A stretch of 64,000 nt of DNA from DTYU01 sp040756575 (GTDB lineage Bacteria > Bacillota > Desulfotomaculia > Desulfotomaculales > Ammonificaceae): the NCBI GenBank assembly GCA_040756575.1, contig JBFLYP010000013.1:1-64000 (forward strand), read 5' to 3'. This document shows, piece by piece, positions 27,027 through 35,105 of this stretch. Position 1 is the stretch's first letter. Every line of letters starts with the position of its first letter. The notes beneath the pieces were generated by a model. That model was not told the origin of the DNA, did no database searches, and worked only from the letters and a program-made list of their open reading frames with translations. A program made the position numbers and the translations under genes.

Positions 27027-27038
27027 AATCCTATTATG

Positions 27039-27224
27039 TTACTTTGCCCCCTCGTTGACCAAAATTTGCCGTCCCTTGTACTGACCACAGTTTGGACAAA
27101 CACTGTGGGGCTTCTTCAGGGCTTTACAATGCGGGCAAGCAACGAGACCCGGGGCCTCTATTTTAAGCTGCGCCCTGCGCAAACGCTTGCGTTGTTTGGA
27201 CGTCCTACGTTTCGGCACCCCCAC
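27039..27224 (-). CDS. rpmF: 50S ribosomal protein L32
   Basis: A 61-residue zinc-ribbon form of L32, with VPKRRTSKQRKRLRRAQ at the start and four cysteines in CPHC...CPNC. GTG 27224 is preferred because GGAGG lies eight bases upstream and the family begins with this sequence; a GTG three codons earlier is also in frame. Its first codons lie inside the end of yceD. Confidence 0.93.
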   Translation of the reverse strand: MGVPKRRTSKQRKRLRRAQLKIEAPGLVACPHCKALKKPHSVCPNCGQYKGRQILVNEGAK

Positions 27225-27747
27225 CGCTGCCACCTCCCTCTTTTTGACTTAATAACCTGCTGAGGGCCGCGAGCCTCGGGTCCCCGAGTTCTTTCGGGCA
27301 ACTGCATTTGCCCGTATTCAGGTCCCGGCCGCAGGTAAGGCATAAGCCTTTACAATCAGCGTCGCAAAGCGGCTTCATCGGTATGGACAGCATGAGAGTC
27401 TCCGCCACCTGACCGGTGAAGTCAAGTTCGTCCGCCGCCGGAGCAACTTCTTCGCTTTCATCCCCCGTTAAGCCGCCGTGCAGGCGGTATTTCTCCTCGA
27501 ACCGCCCTTTAATGTCTAACGGAAACTCCTTCATACAACGGCTACAGGCCAGGCGTACGGTCGCTCTAACCTCACCCTCCGCCCATAAAAAATCACCCGC
27601 GTTGGTAATGCGTAACTGAAGTTCAACAGGAGAGATTACCGGCACGGGTTTGTCTTCACCTGGAACAACCTCTATTTCACCCGTCAGATGATACCGCCGC
27701 TCTTGAGCCGGGGTCTTCTTCAACCCTGCTACGCCAATTGTAAACAT
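27205..27747 (-). CDS. yceD: YceD/DUF177 family protein
   Basis: A 180-residue protein of the DUF177 family. Conserved features are CSRCMKEF in the middle and the second cysteine cluster CDADCKGLCLTCGRDLNTGKCSC, which probably holds a metal. These proteins are almost always encoded directly before rpmF and are linked to 23S rRNA accumulation and assembly. It ends in a glycine-rich tail and overlaps the rpmF start by 20 bases. Confidence 0.88.
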   Translation of the reverse strand: MFTIGVAGLKKTPAQERRYHLTGEIEVVPGEDKPVPVISPVELQLRITNAGDFLWAEGEVRATVRLACSRCMKEFPLDIKGRFEEKYRLHGGLTGDESEEVAPAADELDFTGQVAETLMLSIPMKPLCDADCKGLCLTCGRDLNTGKCSCPKELGDPRLAALSRLLSQKEGGGSGGGAET

Positions 27748-27853
27748 TGCCCACCCCGTCAGATTATAACGGCGTGCACTTGCGGTGTCAAGTGAAAGGA
27801 GTCGAAGGCATTAGAACTTCTCGTTCCTCATAAAAAATAGCGAGGTGAACACC

Positions 27854-29050
27854 GTGGGCACTTACTCCCGCAAAACCCTCCTCGCGTTCCTGATAACCAT
27901 CTTTTTCCTATTGATGATCGCTTACCCCGCAGCAATCTACCGGGGTGCCACCAACGGACTTAGCATTTGGTGGCAGATTATTTTCCCCTCGCTTTTACCT
28001 TTTTTTATTACCACCGAGCTACTGCTCGCCCTGGGAGTCATCCAGTTCTTTGGGGCACTTCTTGAACCCCTTACACAGAGAGTCTTTCGTCTTCCGGGTG
28101 CTGCCGCGTTCGCCATCGCTGTGGGGTATACTTCCGGCTACCCGATGGGTGCCGCAGTGGCCGCGCGCTTAAAGTCCCAAGAACTACTGTCGGCATCTCA
28201 GTCAGCACGCTTGGCCGCTTTTACCAATAACGCAAGCCCGCTTTTCATCCTGGTGGCAGTCTCAGTTGGCATGTACCAGAACCCGGCTCTGGGACCGTTC
28301 CTCGCAGGTGTCCATTACCTGAGCAATGTACTGACAGGAATCACCCTCGGGCTTTTCGCCCGCCCCACATTTGCAGCCGTCCAAAACCCGTGGCAGCGGG
28401 CGGTAAATGAACTCGCCCGGACCCGCCGCAACGACCTGCGAAACATGGGTCAACTTGCCGGTGAGTCAATCCGCCATGCGGTCAACAGCCTTTTTGTCAT
28501 TGCAGGCTTCATCTGCATTTTTGCCGTGGTGCTCCAGTTGTTTAATGAGGTTCCGATTCTGCAGGCTCTTTTACATTTTGTCGGCAGCGTCCTCCAGCGA
28601 ATCGGACTTCTGCCCGAGCTGTGGCCTGCACTCGGCGCCGGTTTCTTCGAAGTCACTCTCGGCGCTAAAACCGCAGCGGCCGCCGACGCACCCCTCATCG
28701 AAAAGTTACTCATGACGCAAGTCATCTTCGCGTGGAGCGGCCTCTCTGTCATCATGCAGGCATTGAGCTTTTTATCGGCGGCAAAGGTCCCGGGGAGTAT
28801 TTTCCTCCTGGGACGATTCTTACAGGCGCTCTTCGCCTGCGCCCTGACGTACGCCTTATTTCCCTTCTTTGCGCCGCGCCTCGCGCAGACGGCAGCCGCC
28901 CTCCCTACGGCCGCACCCTCCTTTACCGCCATCCTTACGGGCGCAGCCGTGTTATGCATCACCGTTAATCTTTCGCTTATAATGTTGGCGCTTCTTGTTT
29001 TGACCGGCTGCAAGCTCAAATTCCGGTGCCGGCAGTTCTTTCGTCAATAG
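27854..29050 (+). CDS. ylbJ: Sporulation integral membrane protein YlbJ
   Basis: A 398-residue polytopic membrane protein with two nucleoside-recognition (Gate) domains; the signature GYTSGYPMGAAVAARL and FTNNASPLFILVAVSVGM are clear. B. subtilis YlbJ is required for normal spore cortex formation under sigma-E control. GTG 27854 follows GAGGTG at about seven bases. It is transcribed divergently from yceD and next to a group of leftward genes (coaD, rsmD) that neighbour ylbJ in many Firmicutes. Confidence 0.9.
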   Translation: MGTYSRKTLLAFLITIFFLLMIAYPAAIYRGATNGLSIWWQIIFPSLLPFFITTELLLALGVIQFFGALLEPLTQRVFRLPGAAAFAIAVGYTSGYPMGAAVAARLKSQELLSASQSARLAAFTNNASPLFILVAVSVGMYQNPALGPFLAGVHYLSNVLTGITLGLFARPTFAAVQNPWQRAVNELARTRRNDLRNMGQLAGESIRHAVNSLFVIAGFICIFAVVLQLFNEVPILQALLHFVGSVLQRIGLLPELWPALGAGFFEVTLGAKTAAAADAPLIEKLLMTQVIFAWSGLSVIMQALSFLSAAKVPGSIFLLGRFLQALFACALTYALFPFFAPRLAQTAAALPTAAPSFTAILTGAAVLCITVNLSLIMLALLVLTGCKLKFRCRQFFRQ

Positions 29051-29176
29051 CAGCGGCCGGGTTATCGCGCAGTTCACCAGCGCTACAACAGCCCGCCGGA
29101 CCAGTTATCCTGTAAAACCTTCAGCGCAATCCCAAGCAACAGTGATTTTATGCTTCAATCAAACGGCAAACCAAAT

Positions 29177-29200
29177 GAAAAACCCCGGGATTTTTCCGGG
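29177..29200 (-). terminator. Rho-independent terminator
   Basis: Minus-strand stem CCCGG / CCGGG with a short A-rich loop is followed by GTTTTTC. It lies 30 bases after the stop of the 29230-29676 gene and should end the rsmD-coaD transcript. Confidence 0.65.
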
Positions 29201-29229
29201 ACTACCTTCTCTAAAGAACCGTAGCAAAA

Positions 29230-29676
29230 CTACTTCATCCCTCTTAGCTCCGCACGGCCCTGCTGAATTTCCCGGGTGATCCTGTCCAACCGGTCCTCAA
29301 GCTTAGCGAGGACATCGTCCGCGTATTCCCGGGCACCGAGCTTGATTTCGCGCGCGACCTGTTCCGCCTTACCGAGGATAGACTCCGCCATCTCCTTTGC
29401 CTGGCGCACAACCTCGCTTTCTTCAGCCTTTTTTTCTGCATCCTGCCTGGCTTGCTCCAAGATGCGTTCGGCTTCCCTGTGGGCTTCGTCCATAACCTTT
29501 TCCCGTTCCTGTACTACCCACTTGGCCTTCCGGACATCGTCCGGCAGGATGGTGCGGATGCGATCGAGGATGTCCAGCATCTTATCTTCGTCAACTAAGA
29601 CCTTCCGAGTGAGCGGAATTCGGCCGCTTGTCTCAATCAGTTCCTCAAGCTCATTAATTACCGCGAGAAGCTCCAC
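29230..29676 (-). CDS. Coiled-coil protein resembling ATP synthase subunit b/DivIVA
   Basis: A 148-residue charged, helical protein. After a short ordered start (LLAVINELEELIETSGRIP, LVDEDKMLDILDRI) residues 55-148 form a long coiled coil rich in Glu, Arg and Ala (EAERILEQARQDAEKKAEE). No membrane segment is present, so it is not a true F0 subunit b. Homologues sit beside coaD in many spore-forming Firmicutes and are usually called ATPases without evidence. Function unknown. Confidence 0.7.
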   Translation of the reverse strand: MELLAVINELEELIETSGRIPLTRKVLVDEDKMLDILDRIRTILPDDVRKAKWVVQEREKVMDEAHREAERILEQARQDAEKKAEESEVVRQAKEMAESILGKAEQVAREIKLGAREYADDVLAKLEDRLDRITREIQQGRAELRGMK

Positions 29677-29739
29677 TTTACCCCTCCTCTAAAAGTTCAA
29701 CGTTTAAGGGTCAAGGCCCGGGTTCACTCCGGTATCCTT

Positions 29740-30219
29740 TCATTTGGAAAACTTTTCCCGAAGTTTTTCCTCCACCAGGGGCGGAACCATATCCTTAAGG
29801 CACCCTCCATAGTAGGCCAGTTCTTTTACCGCACTCGAACTGATAAATGAATAGTGCGCCTCGGTCATCAAAAACAGCGTTTCTATCTCCGGTGCCAACT
29901 TCTTATTTGTCAGTGCCATGACAAACTCGTTCTCGAAATCCGAAATAACCCTCAACCCTCGGATGATTGCGCAGGCCCCGACACGCCTCGCGTATTCAAC
30001 TGTTAGTCCGTCGTACGAATCCACCCTCACCTTAACCTGATCCGCTACCAAATCCCGGAGCATCTCAAGCCGTTCTGAAATCTCAAAAAGAGGCTTCTTC
30101 TTCGGATTTTCCGTGACCGCTACAACGATCAAGTCAAAAAGCTGAGACGCTCGAACAATGATGTCTATGTGGCCGTTCGTGACAGGATCGAAACTGCCCG
30201 GATATATGGCGATTTTCAA
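29740..30219 (-). CDS. coaD: Phosphopantetheine adenylyltransferase
   Basis: A 159-residue nucleotidyltransferase that adds AMP to 4'-phosphopantetheine in coenzyme A synthesis. The phosphate-binding start YPGSFDPVTNGHIDII contains the TxGH motif, and VRGLRVISDFENEF and SFISSSAVKELA match the family. The start overlaps the rsmD stop by four bases. Confidence 0.95.
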   Translation of the reverse strand: MKIAIYPGSFDPVTNGHIDIIVRASQLFDLIVVAVTENPKKKPLFEISERLEMLRDLVADQVKVRVDSYDGLTVEYARRVGACAIIRGLRVISDFENEFVMALTNKKLAPEIETLFLMTEAHYSFISSSAVKELAYYGGCLKDMVPPLVEEKLREKFSK

Positions 30220-30779
30220 GTATCATCCTCCTTAACCCTGTAAAAAGAAAGCACCGTATCGCCGTAACGCTCGCGCCGCATCAGAACCAAGTCCTCTATC
30301 GCTTCCGGAAGCTCTTCCCGGCAGTCGCTTTCGCAGACCGCTAACCCGCCCGGGGCGAGCAAACACCTCTTCGCAATCAAACTTAATGCTTTCGTCTCGT
30401 ATCCCTTTTTATATGGCGGGTCTATATATACGACATCAAAGCGGTCTTCCCTTCGCCCGAGGAGATTAACTGCCGTCAGGGCATCTTTAATGAAAACTGT
30501 TGCTTTATGAGTCATGCCCGTACGTCTCAGGTTTTCGCGGATCAGGCTAACAGCCCGTGGACTGCGCTCGACAAAAATAACCCACGCCGCTCCACGGCTT
30601 AAGGCTTCGATCCCGATACTGCCCGTCCCGGCAAAAAGATCGAGAAACCGCGCGTTGGGGATCTTGGATGCCAAGATATTGAAAAGCGCCTCTTTTACCC
30701 GGTCGGATGTTGGGCGGATGCTCCTTCCAGGAGGCGTCTGAAGCTTACACCGCTTTGCCGATCCCGCAATGACCCGCAT
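30216..30779 (-). CDS. rsmD: 16S rRNA (guanine-966-N2) methyltransferase
   Basis: A 187-residue Rossmann methyltransferase. It starts MRVIAGSAKRCKLQTPPG, with RPTSDRVKEALFNIL, SAM motif FLDLFAGTGSIGIEALSRGA and the catalytic DPPY in VVYIDPPYKKGY. It modifies G966 in the small subunit. The rsmD-coaD pair is a common, coupled operon. Confidence 0.93.
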   Translation of the reverse strand: MRVIAGSAKRCKLQTPPGRSIRPTSDRVKEALFNILASKIPNARFLDLFAGTGSIGIEALSRGAAWVIFVERSPRAVSLIRENLRRTGMTHKATVFIKDALTAVNLLGRREDRFDVVYIDPPYKKGYETKALSLIAKRCLLAPGGLAVCESDCREELPEAIEDLVLMRRERYGDTVLSFYRVKEDDT

Positions 30780-30947
30780 TCCAATATCCTTCGCTTTCCG
30801 GTATTAAGTGGGAAAAATGGGCTTGCTGACATCAAATATTAAATTTTAGATTATTATAGCACAGTTAAACGCAAATCACAGCGATTTTTCGCATAACAGC
30901 TTTCCGGGAGGGAAAAGATAGATTCAGTAAAACGGGAGGTTCATAGG

Positions 30948-31907
30948 ATGCTGGACCTGGCGGTTGAGGCGCACGAACTGGCAAGGGCCAGGACGGGCAC
31001 TGAAATACCGGGGGTAGTCGTTGAAAAGGAAAACTTCCCCTATGCCACTGTAACCACCGTTCGGGTAGAAACCGAAGAAGCTGAGCGGATCATGCAAAAG
31101 CCTAAGGGGACTTATATCACAATCGACGCACCTCCCTTGCGTGATAACGACCGCAGGACACACCAGGAAATCGTCGGACTTTTAGCTCAAAAGCTAAAAC
31201 TCCTTCTGCAAAACCTGAATTTGCCGGAAGACGCAAGCGTTCTGGTAGTAGGTCTTGGCAACTGGCATGCGACACCGGATGCTTTGGGTCCGCGGACAAT
31301 CGATTACACCCTGGTTACCAGACACCTCCACCGGTACGCACCGCAAGAGCTTCACGGGGGTCTGCGGGAGGTTAGCGCCCTCGCCCCCGGCGTACTCGGT
31401 ATAACAGGTATTGAAACCGCCGAAATCATTCGGGGCGTGGTCGAAAAGATACAACCCCGCTTCATAATCACTGTGGACGCTCTGGCAGCACGTAACGTTG
31501 AAAGGATAACCAGCAGCATCCAAATAGCAGATACCGGGATCGATCCCGGTTCCGGAATAGGTAACGACCGTACCGGAATCAATTTCAGAACCATGGGAAT
31601 TCCGGTAATCGCCATTGGTGTACCGACTGTCGTCCACGCCGCCTTCATTGCCAGCGACGCAATTGAAAAGCTCTGGCGTGAGCTCAATAAAAATCCGAAT
31701 ATGCAGCGGGTTTACAAAACACTTCATCCCGAACTTGTAAAAAGCGTGACGGATGAGCTCCTTGAACCATTTGGAGGGCGGTTGATGGTCACGCCTAAGG
31801 AGGTCGACGGCCTGATACAAACAACAGCGCGTATTATAGCCGGCGGTATTGCTTCGGCACTGCACCCCGGAATCCCTGCCGAAGAATTCAGCCTGTATTT
31901 GGGGTAG
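30948..31907 (+). CDS. gpr: Germination protease (GPR)
   Basis: A 319-residue A25-family protease that degrades alpha/beta-type SASPs when spores germinate. Typical segments: TDLAVEA-like start DLAVEAHELARA, GLGNWHATPDALGP, LAPGVLGITGIETAEII, and DALAARNVERITSSIQIADTGI with IGNDRTGINFRTMGIPVIAIGVPTVV. It is made as a zymogen that trims its own N-terminus. It is transcribed toward a SASP gene, its own substrate, on the opposite strand. Expression is expected in the forespore. Confidence 0.95.
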   Translation: MLDLAVEAHELARARTGTEIPGVVVEKENFPYATVTTVRVETEEAERIMQKPKGTYITIDAPPLRDNDRRTHQEIVGLLAQKLKLLLQNLNLPEDASVLVVGLGNWHATPDALGPRTIDYTLVTRHLHRYAPQELHGGLREVSALAPGVLGITGIETAEIIRGVVEKIQPRFIITVDALAARNVERITSSIQIADTGIDPGSGIGNDRTGINFRTMGIPVIAIGVPTVVHAAFIASDAIEKLWRELNKNPNMQRVYKTLHPELVKSVTDELLEPFGGRLMVTPKEVDGLIQTTARIIAGGIASALHPGIPAEEFSLYLG

Positions 31908-32046
31908 CCCAGCACTCAACTCGTTATATGGGAAAATCAAACTGTTACCGGAAATAAAGCTCTTTTATTCGAATACCGCTTGAGTGCCGGGCGACATCGA
32001 ATTGCGCAGGCGGGCCTTTACAGCAGCATCTTGCACCCGGCCCGCC
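31908..32046. repeat. Inverted-repeat element, copy 2, and convergent terminator hairpin
   Basis: The arm CCCAGCACTCAAC directly follows the gpr stop codon, and an arm with two mismatches lies at 31979-31991. A perfect 8-bp GC stem (GGCGGGCC at 32009 with GGCCCGCC at 32039) follows. The first arm is identical to that at 22891. The block may end both gpr and the convergent SASP transcript. Confidence 0.6.
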
Positions 32047-32055
32047 CGCAAGAGG

Positions 32056-32289
32056 TTAGAACTTCGCAGCACCAACGGTCTGTGCAGCCAAGTTCTGTTC
32101 ATAAGTCTGAATCATGCGCCGTACCATATGTCCCCCGATGGCACCGTTTTGCCGGGAGGGAACATCACCGAGGTAACTACCGGGCGGTAAGTTGATGCCG
32201 ACCTCACGAGCGATTTCCCATTTCATCGCATCAAGGGCCGCCCGGGCCTCGGGAACCAACACTCTGTTTGTACGCTGTCCCTGTGCCAT
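32056..32289 (-). CDS. Alpha/beta-type small acid-soluble spore protein
   Basis: A 77-residue DNA-binding spore protein that saturates the forespore chromosome and protects it from UV and heat. It carries the GPR cleavage region KWEIAREVGINLPPG and the DNA-binding segment NGAIGGHMVRRMIQTYEQNL. ATG 32289 has GGAGG eight bases upstream. A terminal hairpin separates it from the convergent gpr gene. The 32290-32627 stretch upstream holds promoter-length DNA, a short GAACTTCGAAC repeat near 32583, and no gene I can support. Confidence 0.93.
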   Translation of the reverse strand: MAQGQRTNRVLVPEARAALDAMKWEIAREVGINLPPGSYLGDVPSRQNGAIGGHMVRRMIQTYEQNLAAQTVGAAKF

Positions 32290-32627
32290 TAACTTCACCT
32301 CCTTAAGTTTTTTCTGTCTTTATTTTTCGTTCGTGCTGTCGGTCTCATACCCGGTGTTTTTTTGTTAACGAGATTTTGTCTGGTAAATTTAAAAACAATT
32401 TATTTTTGAGGAAAACTCTTGTGCAAAAATTCACAAAATTAACGCGACCACGCCTGCAGTTATATCCAGAGTTACTTGTCCCACCTGCCGGTATCTACCG
32501 ACATATTGGGAGGTGCAAGTGCGGGGATAGAAGTGGGAAGAACGGCAGCGGCATTATAACGTTTACCGTTGAACATCGCACTTTGAACTTCGAACTTGCA
32601 GCGGAAGGCGTAGCGGGAAGTGGAGGT

Positions 32628-34688
32628 TTAGCCGACCGGATCTTTCAAGTTCTCAAACCGGAGCCCGATCTCGTCCATTATCTTCCTGCCGATGGCGGAA
32701 GCAAAATGAGGGTCAGAGTCAAGAAACCGTTCCGCTTCCACGCGCGCAAGCTCTAACAGGGCGTGGTCGCGGAGGATGTTGGCAACCTTCAGTTCCGGAA
32801 GCCCGGACTGGCGCATGCCGAAGAACTCACCCGGGCCCCTGATGCGCAGATCCTCCTCCGCAAGAGCGAAACCGTCACTGAGCGCGGTGAGAGCTTTCAA
32901 ACGCGCCGCCGCTTCGGGCGTTGTCCTGTCGGCTACAAGAATGCAGTAAGCGGCATGCCCGCCCCTGCCGACCCGGCCGCGGAGCTGGTGCAGTTGCGCT
33001 AATCCAAAACGATCGGCATCGTAAATCACCATTACGCTAGCGTTTGGCACGTCAACCCCCACCTCAACAACCGTGGTCGAAACCAAAATGTTTATTTCGT
33101 TCCGCCTAAAAGAGGACATGATTTTTTCTTTCTCCTCGAGCTTTAGGCGCCCATGCAGAACAGCAACCTCGAACTCGGGAAAAACCTCCTTGAGTTCCCC
33201 CGCAAGGCTGAGCGCGGCCTGCGCCGTCAGCTTCTCTGATTCCTCGATCAGCGGACAGACAAAGTAGGCCTGGCGGCCCTTTTTTATCTCCGCCCGGACG
33301 AATCTATAAACCCTTCCCAACTCCGCCGGCTTGAGCCAGATTGACTTCACCGCCTGACGCCCTGGCGGCAGGCTGTCTATCACCGTAAGATCGAGGTCCC
33401 CGTAAAGGGTCAGTGCTAAAGTCCGGGGTATCGGCGTCGCAGTCATCACCAGAACATCGGGATAATCGCCTTTCGCTCGCAGGAGTCCCCGCTGCCGCAC
33501 GCCAAACCGGTGCTGTTCATCGATCACCGTTAAACCCAACCGGTGGAACGTTACCCCTTCTTGAATGAGCGCGTGGGTTCCGATCACCACCGCTGCTTCC
33601 CCCGCTGCAACGGCTTTTAGTCTGGAAACACGTTCCTCTCTCTTGAGACTCCCCGTCAAAAGCGTCACACTAATCCCGACTGGTTCAAGCAAAGACCTCA
33701 GGTTTAAATAGTGTTGCTCGGCGAGGATCTCCGTAGGCGCCATCAGCGCCCCCTGGAGTCCGTTCTCCGCCACCTTGGCAAGCGCAAGTGCAGCCACCAC
33801 CGTTTTGCCCGAACCCACGTCCCCTTGCAGCAAGCGTTGCATCGGCTGCGGCTTCTCCATATCCCGCGATATCTCAACCCAGGCTCGCTCCTGCGCCGGG
33901 GTAAGAGTGAAGGGCAAGGAGGCCTTGAGGGCGAGAACCTTTGCTCCGTCCGGTGCGTAGCGGTGGCGCTTTTCCGCCGCCACAATCTCCTGCCGGCGGC
34001 GGAGCAGTGCGACCTGAAGGAGGAACAGTTCTTCAAACACCAAGCGGCGCCGGCCCTCCTCGGCATCATCCATGGATTCGGGGAAATGTGCCGCCGCCAG
34101 CGCCCGGGCCCTGTCGTAAAGCCTGTGCTCCCGCAAGGCATCCGGGGGGAGAACCTCAGGAAGTGCTGATACCTCAGTTTGAAGGATGCTGAAAATCACG
34201 GTACGAAGTACACGCTGTGAAAGCTTCTCGGTAAGCGGGTAAATGGGTACTATACGGCCGGTGCTTAGCCCTTCTTCCCCTTCACCCGCCTCGAACTCGG
34301 CAACCTGGATCTCCGGGACGCCAAAACCGTGCCGGACTTTGCCGGTCACCGTAAGCCGGCTGCCGGTCTTTAATAATCTTTTCAGGTAAGGCCGGTTAAA
34401 CCAGACCGCGTAGAATATGCCCCACCTGTCGCGCAGCGCCGCTCGGAACACCTTTATCCCTGAGCGCGCTGTTGTCTCCTGAACCGCAACCACTTCTCCC
34501 TCCACCGTAGCCAGCTCCCCTTCTTTGTAGGCTTTCACCGGCCGGCAGACTGTCCGGTCTTCGTACCGCCGCGGGATATGGTACAAGAGGTCGCCTACAC
34601 TTCTCACACCAAGACGGGAGAGCAGGCGCGCCCGCTGAGGGCCGACCCCTTTCACGTATTGAACGGGTTTCTCCCAAACGCTATGCAA
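32628..34688 (-). CDS. recG: ATP-dependent DNA helicase RecG
   Basis: A 686-residue branch-migration helicase that rescues stalled forks and processes Holliday junctions. An N-terminal wedge/OB domain (about 1-180, PVQYVKGVGPQRARLL, FYAVWFNRPYL) precedes the helicase core: Walker A LLQGDVGSGKTVVAAL, DEQH-type Walker B VIDEQHRFGVRQR, motif III MTATPIPRTLAL, and the motif VI region QLHQLRGRVGRGG. The closing LRIRGPGEFFGMRQSG is specific for RecG. Start is TTG 34688, with a G-rich site upstream. Confidence 0.95.
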   Translation of the reverse strand: MHSVWEKPVQYVKGVGPQRARLLSRLGVRSVGDLLYHIPRRYEDRTVCRPVKAYKEGELATVEGEVVAVQETTARSGIKVFRAALRDRWGIFYAVWFNRPYLKRLLKTGSRLTVTGKVRHGFGVPEIQVAEFEAGEGEEGLSTGRIVPIYPLTEKLSQRVLRTVIFSILQTEVSALPEVLPPDALREHRLYDRARALAAAHFPESMDDAEEGRRRLVFEELFLLQVALLRRRQEIVAAEKRHRYAPDGAKVLALKASLPFTLTPAQERAWVEISRDMEKPQPMQRLLQGDVGSGKTVVAALALAKVAENGLQGALMAPTEILAEQHYLNLRSLLEPVGISVTLLTGSLKREERVSRLKAVAAGEAAVVIGTHALIQEGVTFHRLGLTVIDEQHRFGVRQRGLLRAKGDYPDVLVMTATPIPRTLALTLYGDLDLTVIDSLPPGRQAVKSIWLKPAELGRVYRFVRAEIKKGRQAYFVCPLIEESEKLTAQAALSLAGELKEVFPEFEVAVLHGRLKLEEKEKIMSSFRRNEINILVSTTVVEVGVDVPNASVMVIYDADRFGLAQLHQLRGRVGRGGHAAYCILVADRTTPEAAARLKALTALSDGFALAEEDLRIRGPGEFFGMRQSGLPELKVANILRDHALLELARVEAERFLDSDPHFASAIGRKIMDEIGLRFENLKDPVG

Positions 34689-35105
34689 CCTGACCCACCC
34701 TTAATCCAAGATACAGATACTCTCTCAACACAAAGAATCAGGCAACCGCTCTTATTAAAGCCGGATTTGACATCTTTTGCATTACTCCTACTGCTGCAGC
34801 GAAAAAACCCTAAAAAACCCTTGAGAGTTAACAACATTGTGCCCGTTAATATAATAAATGACCAGTTGTTACCCACTTCAACCATCTCCTTAAGAGAGTG
34901 TTACAAAACTAACTTATCAAAAAAGTATGGTAATCTAATAGCCTCTCGCCGCACGGTCTACTCCTATGCCTTAATTGACGTTTCACAAAACTTTTGCTAA
35001 ACTGGAAAAAAGCTAAAAAACGGTAACGGTATTAAACCCCATGTTAGAGAAATAATTTATTTCAAAAAACGATATCAGGTAAGCCTCATTCCGGTAGGAG
35101 GAGCT
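34689..35105. other. AT-rich intergenic region with a rightward promoter
   Basis: No gene is supported here. It separates the divergent recG and activase genes and is more AT-rich than its surroundings. TTGACG at 34975-34980 and TAAACT at 34998-35003, 17 bases apart, form a good sigma-A-type promoter about 100 bases before the activase operon. Confidence 0.6.

Noticed and set aside
26851..27038. FapR operator upstream of plsX
   Set aside because: No TTAGTACCTAGTCTAA-like palindrome could be found.
32376..32756. 126-codon plus-strand frame overlapping the end of recG
   Set aside because: It runs through repeat DNA and recG antisense, with no ribosome binding site or recognisable domain.
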